Part shown: positions 1-9,364 of the stretch, piece after piece
Numbering within the stretch: position 1 is the first letter of the stretch
Layout of the letters: each line of letters begins with the position of its first letter
Source of the DNA: Mycolicibacterium monacense
Lineage (GTDB): Bacteria; Actinomycetota; Actinomycetes; Mycobacteriales; Mycobacteriaceae
Direction: 5' to 3'
DNA: 64,000 nucleotides
Assembly (NCBI RefSeq): GCF_010731575.1
Contig: NZ_AP022617.1
Span: 5,890,001 to 5,954,000, forward strand
Program-made: the position numbers and the translations under genes
Notes under the pieces: model-generated
Seen by the model: only the letters and a program-made list of their open reading frames with translations
Told to the model about the DNA's origin: nothing
The model's database searches: none

Positions 1-2
1 CC

Positions 3-1109
3 CACGAAGACCTGCTGGCCCACCACCACGCCGTGCTGTACGCCGTCGGCGCCCCCAACGACCGCCGCCTCGACGTCGACGGGATGGGCCTGCCCGGCAC
101 GGCGACAGCCACCGAGGTCGTCGCCTGGTACAACGGCCACCCCGACTACGCGGCCCTGCCGGTCGCACTCGACCACCGCCGAGCGGTCGTGATCGGAAAC
201 GGCAACGTGGCACTCGACGTCGCCCGCATCCTCACCACCGACCCGGACCGGCTGGCCGCCACCGACATCGCCGACCACGCGCTGGCCGCGCTGCGCGCCT
301 CGCGCATCGACGAGGTGGTGGTCGCGGCCCGGCGCGGGCCCGCGCAGTCGGCGTTCACGCTGCCCGAGCTGATCGGTCTCACCGCCGCCTGCGACGTCGT
401 GCTCGACGCGGCCGACCACGAACTGGTCCGGCGCGACCTCTGCGACGAAACCGATCCGCTCACCCGCAACAAGCTCGAGATCCTCGCGAAGCTGCCCGAC
501 GCCTCGGCGCCGGCCACCCGCCCGCGGATACGGCTGGCCTACCGGCTGACACCGCGACGCGTCACCGGTGCGACCCGCGCCGACGGTGTCGAGTTCACCG
601 TCACCGGTACCGACGAGGTGCGTCGCCTCGACGCCGGGCTCGTGCTGTCCTCCATCGGCTACCGCGGCAGGCCGGTCGCAGGGCTGCCGTTCGACGAGGC
701 CGACGGCGTCGTCCCCAACGAGAGTGGCCGTGTCGTCGACCCGGCGTCCGGCCGATCCGCCCCGGGAAGTTACGTCGCGGGCTGGATCAAGCGCGGACCG
801 ACCGGCTTCATCGGTACCAACAAGTCCTGCGCCGCGCAGACGGTGCACACCCTCGTGGCCGATTACAACGCCGGCGCACTCGCGGTGCCGTCGGCCGGCT
901 ACGGCGATCTGGACCGGTTCGTGCGAGAGCGTCGGCCCGACGTGGTCGACAGCCAGGGCTGGCGCGCCGTCGACGCGGCGGAGATCGCCCGCGGGGGTGA
1001 CCGACGCCCGCGGGTGAAGTTCACGTCGGTCGCCGACATGCTGCAGGCGGCGGCGGCCGCGCCGGAGCCGCCGCTCGCGCGGCGTCTGCTCGCCGGTCTG
1101 CTGCGGTAG
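3..1109 (+). CDS. fprB: Ferredoxin/adrenodoxin-type NADP+ reductase, 5'-truncated (FprB-like)
   Basis: C-terminal part of a flavoprotein that passes electrons between NADPH and ferredoxin. The reading frame is open from base 3 and enters from outside the window, so the internal GTG at 33 is not the true start. The NADPH-binding motif VIGNGNVALDVARIL lies about 60 residues into the visible part. The C-terminal FAD-contact region (GWIKRGPTGFIGTNKSCA) and a preceding SSIGYRG match the adrenodoxin-reductase family. About 368 residues are visible. Mycobacterial FprB carries an extra N-terminal ferredoxin domain and FprA does not; that region is missing here. The FprB assignment rests on gene order, since FprB precedes the Rv0887c-like and citA genes in M. 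tuberculosis. The family is certain; FprB rather than FprA is inferred. Confidence 0.88.
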   Translation, partial: HEDLLAHHHAVLYAVGAPNDRRLDVDGMGLPGTATATEVVAWYNGHPDYAALPVALDHRRAVVIGNGNVALDVARILTTDPDRLAATDIADHALAALRASRIDEVVVAARRGPAQSAFTLPELIGLTAACDVVLDAADHELVRRDLCDETDPLTRNKLEILAKLPDASAPATRPRIRLAYRLTPRRVTGATRADGVEFTVTGTDEVRRLDAGLVLSSIGYRGRPVAGLPFDEADGVVPNESGRVVDPASGRSAPGSYVAGWIKRGPTGFIGTNKSCAAQTVHTLVADYNAGALAVPSAGYGDLDRFVRERRPDVVDSQGWRAVDAAEIARGGDRRPRVKFTSVADMLQAAAAAPEPPLARRLLAGLLR

Positions 1110-1193
1110 GCCACGTTTCGGTCGGCGGCCGGCGGTCACTCTCGCTCGCGTCAGCGAAATGAGTGGGAGCGATCCCATCCGAATCCGATCGAT

Positions 1194-1342
1194 GTGCAGA
1201 AGGCACTGTCCGGGGCGTCGTACCCGTGCTCGAAGGAAGACCTGATCGAGCACGCCAAGAGCAACGGCGCGGACCAGGACATCCTCGACGGGCTGCAGAA
1301 CTGCCCGACGGTGAGATCAGCGGCCCGGATCAGGTGCAGTAG
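1194..1342 (+). pseudogene. DUF2795-family small protein, apparently frameshifted
   Basis: The frame from GTG 1194 encodes a DUF2795-like sequence (VQKALSGASYPCSKEDL, then IEHAKSNGADQDILDGLQN). The frame is lost near position 1302, where the family normally continues LPD. Shifting one base restores LPDGEISGPDQVQ and a stop at 1340-1342, a normal end for this family. A single missing C in the run at 1301-1302 explains it; without correction the frame runs on to 1442. The upstream codons also look family-like (NPID before VQK) but contain no start codon. ATG 1159 is one base out of frame, so either GTG 1194 is the start or a second indel exists. It may be a real pseudogene or a sequencing error. 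The function of DUF2795 is unknown. Confidence 0.6.
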
Positions 1343-1366
1343 GCGGTCTTCTGACCTGCTGGCCGC

Positions 1367-1831
1367 TCAATGCGGCCGGGCCCCCGGCGCGCTGTCCGCC
1401 GTCGCACGGCACGCAGCGGCGATCGCTGCGACGTCCCAGTAGAACGGCCGCACCTCGGCGATTCGCCTGCCGACGAAACGAATGGTCTGCAGGATCGGGA
1501 ACTCGAGTCGTCGGCCGGTGGCTCGGGCGCATGCGTGGACATCGGTGTGGACCACCGCGGTTTCGGCCGTCGACAAGAACCGTTGCCCGGCCATGTCGAA
1601 GGCCGACCACGTCCTACTCATGGCGAGGAAGAACCGCTCCAGACCGCCATGGCCCCGCCACGTTCCGCCGTACGGCAGCGAGTCGGCCTGGTGCAGTATG
1701 ACGTCGTCGGCGAAAAACGGTACGAGGGTGCTGAAGTCAGCGACCCCCGGTCCGCCTGAGGCGAGGTAGCGTGCCTCCGCCTCGTACATGTCTCGAAGTA
1801 GGCGAGCGCGGGTCTGGTCGGCGATGTCCAT
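1367..1831 (-). CDS. NTF2-like/SnoaL-like protein
   Basis: 154-residue protein beginning MDIADQTRARLLRDMYEAEA. It has the pattern of the NTF2-like fold: an N-terminal helix, then FFADDVILHQADSLPYGGTWRGHGG, then a sheet with FLSTAETAVVHTDVHACARATGRR, and a C-terminal EVRPFYWD. Such proteins are small cone-shaped barrels acting as isomerases, hydrolases or ligand binders in the cytoplasm. ATG 1831 was chosen because the roughly 40 in-frame residues upstream are low-complexity and outside the domain. It lies downstream of and codirectional with the VOC gene, with 50 bases between them. The substrate cannot be predicted. Confidence 0.8.
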   Translation of the reverse strand: MDIADQTRARLLRDMYEAEARYLASGGPGVADFSTLVPFFADDVILHQADSLPYGGTWRGHGGLERFFLAMSRTWSAFDMAGQRFLSTAETAVVHTDVHACARATGRRLEFPILQTIRFVGRRIAEVRPFYWDVAAIAAACRATADSAPGARPH

Positions 1832-1881
1832 ACCTTGTAGACGCCGGACGCACACCGAACGTGAGATCCCGCCGGAAGCCG

Positions 1882-2343
1882 TTACTGCTGCGTCATCGCG
1901 GCCTGCATCTCCTCCGGGCTGACCTCGCGGACCGGCTGTCCCATCGACCACAGGTGGCCGAACGGATCCCGCAGCACGCCGTAGCGGTCGCCCCAGAACT
2001 GCTCTTCGACGGGCATCACCACGGTGGCGCCGGCATCGACCGCCTGCTGGAATTTCGCGTCGACATCGGTGACCTGAAGGTGGATGGTGACCGGTGAGCC
2101 GCCCAGCGCCGTCGGTGTCGACGGCTTACCGTCGTTGTACTCGGGGAAGTCGTCGTTGAGCATCACCAACGAGCCGTTGATCTGGACTGCGCCGTGCATC
2201 AGCTTGCCGTCGGGACCGGGCATCCGCCCCAACTCGGTAGCGCCGAAAGCCTTGACGTAGAAGTCGATCGCGGCTGCTCCGTCGTCGACGCAGAGGTGCG
2301 GGGCGACAAGCGGTTGCACTTCTGGAAGGTCTTGGGTGGCCAT
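1882..2343 (-). CDS. VOC/glyoxalase-like (PhnB-type) protein, Rv0887c-like
   Basis: 153-residue single-domain VOC protein starting MATQDLPEVQPLVAPHLCVD. It shows the paired beta-alpha-beta-beta-beta arrangement, with AIDFYVKAFGATELGRMPGPDG in the first half and VTIHLQVTDVDAKFQQAVDAG, then DRYGVLRDPFGHLWSM, in the second. The start at 2343 is fixed by a strong GAGGAG ribosome-binding site and by the length expected for PhnB-like proteins. Members of this family may be metal enzymes or non-enzymatic binders of small electrophiles or antibiotics; the substrate here is unknown. Its place near fprB and citA matches Rv0887c in M. tuberculosis. Confidence 0.88.
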   Translation of the reverse strand: MATQDLPEVQPLVAPHLCVDDGAAAIDFYVKAFGATELGRMPGPDGKLMHGAVQINGSLVMLNDDFPEYNDGKPSTPTALGGSPVTIHLQVTDVDAKFQQAVDAGATVVMPVEEQFWGDRYGVLRDPFGHLWSMGQPVREVSPEEMQAAMTQQ

Positions 2344-2407
2344 GGGAATCTCCTCGGGTAGGTGGACAGTCACCATGCTGACTCTCCCCACCGACAAATT
2401 TCATCGG

Positions 2408-3025
2408 TCACACGATGGAGAACGCGGGAGGCAGCCCGGCCCGCCCGGTCAGGGCCAGGAGGACCTCCACTCCGCGACCGGAGACGACCGCGACGTCGCC
2501 GGCCAACCGCACCGCGTCGGCCAGCACGTCGGACGGCGGCGCGTAGTCGATCTGCGCGGCCCGCGCGATGTCCAGACCGTGCACGGCCAGCTCGAAGGTC
2601 CGCGTCGGCAGGTAGTTGCTCAGCCGGATGCCGAGGCCGCCGATCACCTCGATCAGCGGATCGTCCGCGGCGTCCACATCGGCCAGCGCCTTCGCGGCCA
2701 GGCCGGCGACCGTGGCCGCCGGATCCTCCCCGAGGTCGCGGCCGGCCTGTCTGCCGCGTTCGGCGACGGCGGCCGGGTCGATACCGAGCGCGGCGGGGGT
2801 CACCTTCACGTAGTACTCGGCCGCGCTGGTGACGTCCTCGCGGGCGGCGGTGGTCTGCAGGTAGGTGCTGACGGTGATCAGCGAGCGGGAGGTGTGGCCG
2901 ACCAGCGCCCGCAGATCCCACTCGCCCAACCCGGGACCGTCCCACCCGGTGGCCGGCAGCCGGCCCACCAGATCGGCGAAACTGTGTGCGGCAGAGGCGA
3001 ACACGACCGCCGGATCGGTGGTCAT
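2408..3025 (-). CDS. DinB-like/mycothiol-dependent maleylpyruvate isomerase N-terminal domain protein
   Basis: 205-residue helical protein starting [20 protein letters not shown]. The GEWDLRALVGHTSRSL segment with its metal-site His, and the later FELAVHGLDIARA, are typical of the DinB/MDMPI-N four-helix bundle of mycothiol-using actinobacteria. Such proteins bind a divalent metal and often act in mycothiol-dependent chemistry. The ATG overlaps the citA stop codon (ATGA, 3022-3025), so the two genes are probably translationally coupled. The precise reaction is unknown. Confidence 0.82.
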   Translation of the reverse strand: MTTDPAVVFASAAHSFADLVGRLPATGWDGPGLGEWDLRALVGHTSRSLITVSTYLQTTAAREDVTSAAEYYVKVTPAALGIDPAAVAERGRQAGRDLGEDPAATVAGLAAKALADVDAADDPLIEVIGGLGIRLSNYLPTRTFELAVHGLDIARAAQIDYAPPSDVLADAVRLAGDVAVVSGRGVEVLLALTGRAGLPPAFSIV

Positions 3026-4152
3026 GAGGTGGTGATGCGGTCCCAGCCCTCGACGGACTCCGGGCTCCGCGGGTCGGGTCCGACATAGATCGCCGACGGG
3101 CGCACCAGCTTGCCCAGCCGTTTCTGTTCGAGGATGTGGGCGCACCATCCGGCGGTGCGCCCACAGGTGAACATCGCCGGCATCATCGAGGCGGGCACCT
3201 GGGCGAAGTCGAGGATCACCGCGGCCCAGAACTCGACGTTCGTCTCGATCGCCCGGTCGGGACGGCGCTCACGCAGCTCGGCCAGTGCGGCCTGCTCGAG
3301 GGCGGCGGCGACCTCGTAACGCGGCGCCTCCAGGCGCTCGGCGGTCGCGCGCAGCACACGGGCCCGCGGATCCTCCGCCCGGTACACCCGGTGTCCGAAC
3401 CCCATCAGCTTGTCCTTGCGGTCGAGGATGCCCTTGACCACGGCGCGGGCGTCACCGGTGCGCTCGACCTCGTCGAGCATCGGCAGTACCCGCGCGGGTG
3501 CGCCGCCGTGCAGGGGGCCGCTCATCGCGCCGACGGCGCCGGAGAGTGCAGCTGCGACGTCGGCGCCGGTGGAGGCGATCACCCGGGCGGTGAACGTCGA
3601 GGCGTTCATCCCGTGTTCGGCGGCGGTCACCCAGTAGGCGTCGATGGCCTCGACGTGCCTCGGATCGGGGTCACCCTGCCACCGCGTCATGAAACGCGCT
3701 GTCACGGTTGTGCATTCGTCGATCGACCGCTGCGGGACGGCCGGCCGGTGGATCCCGCGCGCGGACTGCGCGACGTAGGACAGGGCCATCACCGAGGCGC
3801 GCGCGAGTTGGGCGCGGGCGGTGTCGTCGTCGATGTCGAGGATCGGTTTGTAGCCCCAGATCGGCGCGAGCATCGCGAGGCCGGCCTGTACGTCGACGCG
3901 GACGTCGCCGCTGTGGATCGGCAGCGGGAACGGTTCGGCCGGCGGCAGCCCGTCGCCGAAGCGCCCGTCGACCAGCAGTGCCCACACGTCGCCGAACGTC
4001 ACCCGCCGCGCGACCAGATCTTCGATGTCCACGCCGCGGTACCGCAGCGCCCCGCCGTCCTTGTCCGGTTCGGCGATCTGGGTGGTGAAGGCCACCACAC
4101 CCTCGAGTCCCTCGACGAAATTCTCCGGCACCGACGGCGACGTCTGAGTCAT
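3022..4152 (-). CDS. citA: Citrate synthase (CitA-type)
   Basis: 376-residue citrate synthase condensing acetyl-CoA and oxaloacetate to citrate in the cytoplasm. Start [20 protein letters not shown]; about 28 in-frame upstream residues were rejected because they do not resemble the family. Active-site blocks are visible: [10 protein letters not shown] and [14 protein letters not shown] supply the two catalytic histidines. The third block reads [13 protein letters not shown], with Glu where gltA2 in this window has Asp (NVDFYTG). The [10 protein letters not shown] motif near residue 40 is also typical. It is the upstream gene of a two-gene unit with the DinB-like gene and diverges from pdxH. 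This is the second citrate synthase of mycobacteria (Rv0889c position), beside the main enzyme GltA2. Confidence 0.95.
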   Translation of the reverse strand: MTQTSPSVPENFVEGLEGVVAFTTQIAEPDKDGGALRYRGVDIEDLVARRVTFGDVWALLVDGRFGDGLPPAEPFPLPIHSGDVRVDVQAGLAMLAPIWGYKPILDIDDDTARAQLARASVMALSYVAQSARGIHRPAVPQRSIDECTTVTARFMTRWQGDPDPRHVEAIDAYWVTAAEHGMNASTFTARVIASTGADVAAALSGAVGAMSGPLHGGAPARVLPMLDEVERTGDARAVVKGILDRKDKLMGFGHRVYRAEDPRARVLRATAERLEAPRYEVAAALEQAALAELRERRPDRAIETNVEFWAAVILDFAQVPASMMPAMFTCGRTAGWCAHILEQKRLGKLVRPSAIYVGPDPRSPESVEGWDRITTS

Positions 4153-4212
4153 GGCCAGATTCTCGCACCCACAGCAAGTGCCGGACGGACCGGTCGGCGT
4201 AGCGTTGGCGCG

Positions 4213-4875
4213 GTGAAAAAGGCCGACAACGAGCACTTGGCGAGGATGCGCGTGGAGTACGGATCGGTGGAGAAGGACGGCAGCGCCGACCTCGATGTCG
4301 ACTGGCTGGCCGACGGCTGGGTTGCCCTGCTGCGCAGGTGGTTAGCCGATGCCGAGGCCGCCGGGATCGCCGAGCCGAATGCGATCGTGCTCGGGACGGT
4401 GGACGCCGGGGGACGGCCGGTCACCCGCACGGTGCTGTGTAAGAGCGTCGACGACACCGGCATCACGTTCTTCACCAACTACGGTTCGGCCAAGGGCGAG
4501 GATCTGGCGAGCACGCCGTACGCCTCGGCGACCTTCCCGTGGTTCGCGCTGGGCCGTCAGGTCCACGTGCGCGGACCGGTGACGAAGGTGTCGGCCGAGG
4601 AGACCGCCGACTATTGGTCGAAGCGGCCCCGCGGATCGCAGCTCGGCGCGTGGGCATCGCAGCAGTCCAGGCCGATCGCCTCGCGGGCGGAGCTGCTCGA
4701 CCAGCTCGCCGAGGTGACCGAGCGGTTCGCTGACCACGACACGGTGCCGGTGCCGCCGGACTGGGGCGGCTACCGCATCACGGCCGAGGTCGTGGAGTTC
4801 TGGCAGGGCCGGGAGAGCCGCGTCCACAACAGGATCCGCGTCCACGACGGCCGCATCGAGCGGCTGCAGCCGTAG
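4213..4875 (+). CDS. pdxH: Pyridoxine/pyridoxamine 5'-phosphate oxidase
   Basis: 220-residue FMN-dependent oxidase that makes pyridoxal 5'-phosphate. The order of blocks matches PdxH: an N-terminal [10 protein letters not shown], then [22 protein letters not shown] (FMN-binding split barrel), [30 protein letters not shown], and a C-terminal [19 protein letters not shown] 4213 was chosen because the family needs the helix before MRVEYG; ATG 4246 would cut into it. It diverges from citA with a 60-base gap. A TetR gene follows 127 bases downstream on the same strand. Confidence 0.94.
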   Translation: MKKADNEHLARMRVEYGSVEKDGSADLDVDWLADGWVALLRRWLADAEAAGIAEPNAIVLGTVDAGGRPVTRTVLCKSVDDTGITFFTNYGSAKGEDLASTPYASATFPWFALGRQVHVRGPVTKVSAEETADYWSKRPRGSQLGAWASQQSRPIASRAELLDQLAEVTERFADHDTVPVPPDWGGYRITAEVVEFWQGRESRVHNRIRVHDGRIERLQP

Positions 4876-4928
4876 GGATTCCCGCCGGGTAGCGGATCAG
4901 GCCGCGATGGTGACCGGCCGCGACAGAT

Positions 4929-4951
4929 GGTGAACATCGGCGAATTTCACC
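4929..4951. promoter_or_regulatory. Inverted repeat upstream of TetR gene, candidate operator
   Basis: Perfect 6-base arms GGTGAA (4929-4934) and TTCACC (4946-4951) separated by 11 bases, 52 bases before the TetR start at 5003. TetR genes are often self-regulated through such sites. This is inference from position and symmetry only. Confidence 0.3.
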
Positions 4952-5002
4952 GGATGTCAAGATCAACTGCTTTTTGTCCCAGCTCGGACTAGCATCCGAG
5001 GA

Positions 5003-5650
5003 GTGGCTGATCTCGACGGCGCCCCGGTTCTCGGGCTGCGCGAGCGCAAGAAACAGCGCACCCGAACCACCCTGATCAACGCCGCCGTCGAACTGTGCGA
5101 CCGGCAGGGTTTCGAGAACACCACCGTCGACCAGATCGCCGCGGTCGCCGACGTCTCGCCGCGGACCTTCAGCCGGTACTTCGCGACCAAGGAAGCGGTG
5201 GTGCTGGCCGTCATCGACGACATCATCGAGATCGTCGCCGTCGAACTCCGCAGGCAACCGCCGGACATCAGCCACCTCGAGGCGATCTTCCGCAGCCACA
5301 TCCACGCGTTCAACGCCACCAAGCGGGCCCCGCCGACGGGGCTGACCGAGGAGCGGCTGCTCGCGTCGGCGCGCATCGTGACGTCGTCGGAAACCCTCAT
5401 ACACGCGGCCACCCGGTTCCGGCTGGACGCGGTGAACGCCGCGCTCGTCGAGCGTATGGGTACCGCACCCGACGACCGGCGGCTGCAACTGGTGGCCGCG
5501 GTGTGGGGCGCGATCATGATGGCCGCACTCGCCGACCTCGGACCCGGCGCCGACTGGGGCACGATGACCGCCGACGGCATCGTGTCCCGGATCGAGCTGG
5601 CGTATGCCCAGTTCCTCGACGTGACCGCCGACTTCAAGCAGCTGGTCTGA
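5003..5650 (+). CDS. TetR-family transcriptional regulator
   Basis: 215-residue regulator with an N-terminal TetR DNA-binding domain (about residues 15-62: [20 protein letters not shown], then [21 protein letters not shown] and the helix-4 KEAV). The C-terminal helical ligand domain has no recognisable specificity. The start is GTG 5003, preceded by CCGAGGA at a close spacing. The gene sits between pdxH and gltA2 on the same strand, 95 bases before the gltA2 start, so it could regulate itself or gltA2. An inverted repeat at 4929-4951 is a candidate self-operator. The ligand is unknown. Confidence 0.9.
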   Translation: MADLDGAPVLGLRERKKQRTRTTLINAAVELCDRQGFENTTVDQIAAVADVSPRTFSRYFATKEAVVLAVIDDIIEIVAVELRRQPPDISHLEAIFRSHIHAFNATKRAPPTGLTEERLLASARIVTSSETLIHAATRFRLDAVNAALVERMGTAPDDRRLQLVAAVWGAIMMAALADLGPGADWGTMTADGIVSRIELAYAQFLDVTADFKQLV

Positions 5651-5745
5651 GCAACTGCCCGCCCCCCGCAAGCACGTCCGTCACGATGGGGCTACCTTTT
5701 GTAGACGAGGGTCTGCACCTGCGGAGCGACGATGAAGGGATTCCC

Positions 5746-7050
<1,305 letters not shown>

Positions 7051-7096
7051 CCTCGCCACTTCCGTCGAATTCGGCGCGGGTTTGCCTTGCGAACAG

Positions 7097-7110
7097 TTGT
7101 AGTTTCACAA
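7097..7110. promoter_or_regulatory. Candidate MarR operator TTGT-N6-ACAA
   Basis: Inverted repeat TTGT (7097-7100) and ACAA (7107-7110) with 6 bases between, just before the exporter start at 7118. A second, wider repeat GTTTCA/TGAAAC (7102-7107, 7123-7128) overlaps it. MarR regulators commonly bind such short TTG/CAA palindromes, and a marR gene follows in the same unit. Functional assignment is inferred. Confidence 0.35.
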
Positions 7111-7117
7111 TGGTTGG

Positions 7118-8572
7118 GTGATTGAAACCGTCGGCATGAGCGCACGGCGCAAGGCCATCATCCTGGTCTCGTGCTGTCTGAGCCTGCTGATCGTTTCCAT
7201 GGACGCCACGATCGTCAACGTCGCGATCCCGGCGATCCGCTCGGATCTGCACGCCTCCCCGTCGCAGCTGCAGTGGGTGGTCGACGTCTACACCCTGGTG
7301 CTGGCCTCGCTGTTGATCCTGGCGGGGGCGACCGGGGACCGGTTCGGCCGGCGCCGGGTGTTCCAGATCGGGCTGACGGTCTTCGCCTTCGGATCGCTGC
7401 TGTGCAGCCTCGCCCCCAACATCGAGACGCTGATCGTGGCGCGCCTGCTGCAGGCCATCGGCGGTTCGATGATGAATCCCGTTGCGCTGTCAATCGTCTC
7501 GCAGATCTTCACCGGCCGGGTGGAACGGGCCCGGGCGCTGGGCATCTGGGGTTCGGTGGTGGGCATCGCCATGTCGCTGGGCCCGATCGTCGGGGGTCTG
7601 CTCATCGAGACGGTCAGCTGGCGGGCGGTCTTCTGGATCAACCTGCCGATCTGCGCGGCCGCGATCATCCTGACCGCGGTGTTCGTGCCCGAGACCAAGT
7701 CGACGACCATGCGCAACATCGATCCGATCGGGCAGGCCCTGGCCGTGGTGTTCCTGTTCGGGATCGTGTTCGCCCTGATCGAGGGGCCCGGTCTGGGCTG
7801 GACCGATCCGCTCACGCTCACCGCCGCCGCGGTTGCGCTGGTGGCGTTCGCGGGGTTCCTCCGCTACGAATCACGCCGCCACGACCCCTTCATCGATCTG
7901 CGCTTCTTCCGCAGTATCCCGTTCAGCGCGGCGACGGTGACCGCGGTGTCGGCGTTCGCCGGCTGGGGTGCGTTCCTGTTCATGATGTCGCTGTACCTGC
8001 AGGGTGAGCGCGGCTACTCCGCCATGGAGACCGGTCTCATCTACCTGCCCATCGCGATCGGGGCACTGCTGTTCTCCCCGCTGTCGGGCCGGCTGGTGGG
8101 GCGTTTCGGCGCCCGGCCGTCGCTGCTGATCGCCGGGGTGTTCATCACGGCGGCGTCGGCGATGCTGAGCTTCCTCACCGCGACCACCCCGGTCTGGGAA
8201 CTGCTCGTCGTGTTCGCCGTCTTCGGTATCGGCTTCTCGATGGTCAACGCGCCGATCACCAATGCCGCGGTCAGCGGGATGCCGCTGGAGCGCGCGGGCG
8301 CGGCGTCGGCGGTGACGTCCACCAGCAGGCAGATCGGCGTGAGTATCGGTGTGGCGCTGTGCGGTTCGGTCGCGGGCGGTGCGCTGGCCGGCACGTCGAC
8401 GGACTTCGCCGCCGCGGCGCGGCCGCTGTGGTTCGTCCTCGTCGGTTTCGGGCTGATCATCACCGCGCTGGCGGTGTACTCCACATCGGGCCGCGCCATG
8501 CACTCCGCCGACCGGCTGGCGCCGCTGATCTCGGGAGATGTGGTGGGGCAGGGGGCGACCCGTGCCGCGTAA
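7118..8572 (+). CDS. MFS drug-efflux transporter, EmrB/QacA (DHA2) type
   Basis: 484-residue integral membrane protein with about 14 predicted spans, as expected for DHA2 transporters (14 spans, about 480-520 residues). Motif A in the loop after span 2 reads GDRFGRRRVF, span 1 carries the DHA2-like SMDATIVNVAIPAI, and motif C in span 5 includes GIAMSLGPIVGG. It would export hydrophobic compounds in exchange for protons. GTG 7118 or ATG 7136 could start it; GTG is listed because it gives a normal cytoplasmic tail, but no strong ribosome-binding site decides. The stop overlaps the marR start, so the two form one unit. Confidence 0.92.
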   Translation: MIETVGMSARRKAIILVSCCLSLLIVSMDATIVNVAIPAIRSDLHASPSQLQWVVDVYTLVLASLLILAGATGDRFGRRRVFQIGLTVFAFGSLLCSLAPNIETLIVARLLQAIGGSMMNPVALSIVSQIFTGRVERARALGIWGSVVGIAMSLGPIVGGLLIETVSWRAVFWINLPICAAAIILTAVFVPETKSTTMRNIDPIGQALAVVFLFGIVFALIEGPGLGWTDPLTLTAAAVALVAFAGFLRYESRRHDPFIDLRFFRSIPFSAATVTAVSAFAGWGAFLFMMSLYLQGERGYSAMETGLIYLPIAIGALLFSPLSGRLVGRFGARPSLLIAGVFITAASAMLSFLTATTPVWELLVVFAVFGIGFSMVNAPITNAAVSGMPLERAGAASAVTSTSRQIGVSIGVALCGSVAGGALAGTSTDFAAAARPLWFVLVGFGLIITALAVYSTSGRAMHSADRLAPLISGDVVGQGATRAA

Positions 8573-8981
8573 CCCGCTCGCCGACGAGGTATGGGGTGCG
8601 CTGACGGCCCTGGTCTTCGACAACCGCGACAGCTGGCGGCGCGCGGTGGTCGAGGAGACGGGGTTGCCGTTCAGCCGCGTCCGGGTGTTGCGGCGGCTGG
8701 GCCGTCAGCCGATGACGGTGAAGCAGGTGGCTCAGGCGGCGACGCTGGACGCGCCTGCGGCGACGGTCGCCGTCAACGATCTGGAGGACCGGGGCCTGGT
8801 GGTGCGGGAGGTCGATCCGGCGAACCGCCGCTGCAAGACGGTGTCGCTGACCGATGACGGCCGTGCGGTGCTGGCGACGATCGAGGCGATCGACGATCCC
8901 GCGCCCGAAGGGCTGGCCGCCCTGGACGACGGCGAACTCGAAGCGTTGCGGGCGACGCTGCGCAAGCTCACCGGCCGCTGA
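8562..8981 (+). CDS. MarR-family transcriptional regulator
   Basis: 139-residue winged-helix protein. GTG 8562 overlaps the exporter stop by 11 bases and follows a G-rich ribosome-binding region (GGGGCAGGGGG). The wHTH is visible as RRLGRQPMTVKQVAQAATLD, then AAVNDLEDRGLV-like VAVNDLEDRGLVVREVDPAN, followed by the wing RRCKTVSLTDDGRAVL. This matches the MarR pattern of a recognition helix plus D/RR wing. Being co-transcribed with an EmrB/QacA exporter, it is probably its ligand-responsive repressor, acting at the TTGT-N6-ACAA site before the exporter. It ends 4 bases from a convergent gene. Confidence 0.9.
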   Translation: MPRNPLADEVWGALTALVFDNRDSWRRAVVEETGLPFSRVRVLRRLGRQPMTVKQVAQAATLDAPAATVAVNDLEDRGLVVREVDPANRRCKTVSLTDDGRAVLATIEAIDDPAPEGLAALDDGELEALRATLRKLTGR

Positions 8982-8985
8982 GGCC

Positions 8986-9348
8986 TCAGACCCGGGTCAG
9001 CGTCACGTTGTACAACCGCACCCCGGCGTCGGTCGGTGCGATGTCGACGAAGGTCGGGACGTCGCGGATCGCGTCACCCTTGGCGATGACGTTGTTCCAC
9101 ACCTCGATCGCGCAGGGAAAACCGCTGCAGCGCAACCATAATCCGGGTGCGCTCTGATACGGCGGCATACTCGGCGCCTGGTCCACCCGGTAGCGACCCG
9201 GCGGGATGAACGCGGTGGCCCAGCCCTGTGCGGCCTGCTCGTCGACGCCGAACAACCCGTTGCTGCCGTAACTCGGCGAGGCGGTGGCGGGTGCGGCGAA
9301 CACGAGGCCGGCCGCGGTGACCCCGGCGAGCATCCAGGTGGCGTTCAC
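8986..9348 (-). CDS. Small secreted protein, unknown function
   Basis: 120-residue protein with an N-terminal signal peptide (VNATWMLAGVTAAGLVFAAP, cleavage likely after ATA/S near residue 25). The mature part of about 95 residues contains two cysteines (LRCSGFPCAIEV) that could form a disulphide, and ends YNVTLTRV. GTG 9348 was chosen because it begins the signal peptide; longer in-frame extensions are Arg/Pro-rich. Mycobacteria encode many such exported proteins. It lies 16 bases downstream of the phytoene-dehydrogenase-like gene on the same strand. I do not recognise a family. Confidence 0.75.
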   Translation of the reverse strand: MNATWMLAGVTAAGLVFAAPATASPSYGSNGLFGVDEQAAQGWATAFIPPGRYRVDQAPSMPPYQSAPGLWLRCSGFPCAIEVWNNVIAKGDAIRDVPTFVDIAPTDAGVRLYNVTLTRV

Positions 9349-9364
9349 GCAGGCCAGCGTACGC

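Noticed and set aside
1317..1610. 97-codon minus-strand frame next to the DUF2795 gene
   Set aside because: Overlaps the NTF2-like gene out of frame and has no recognisable content.
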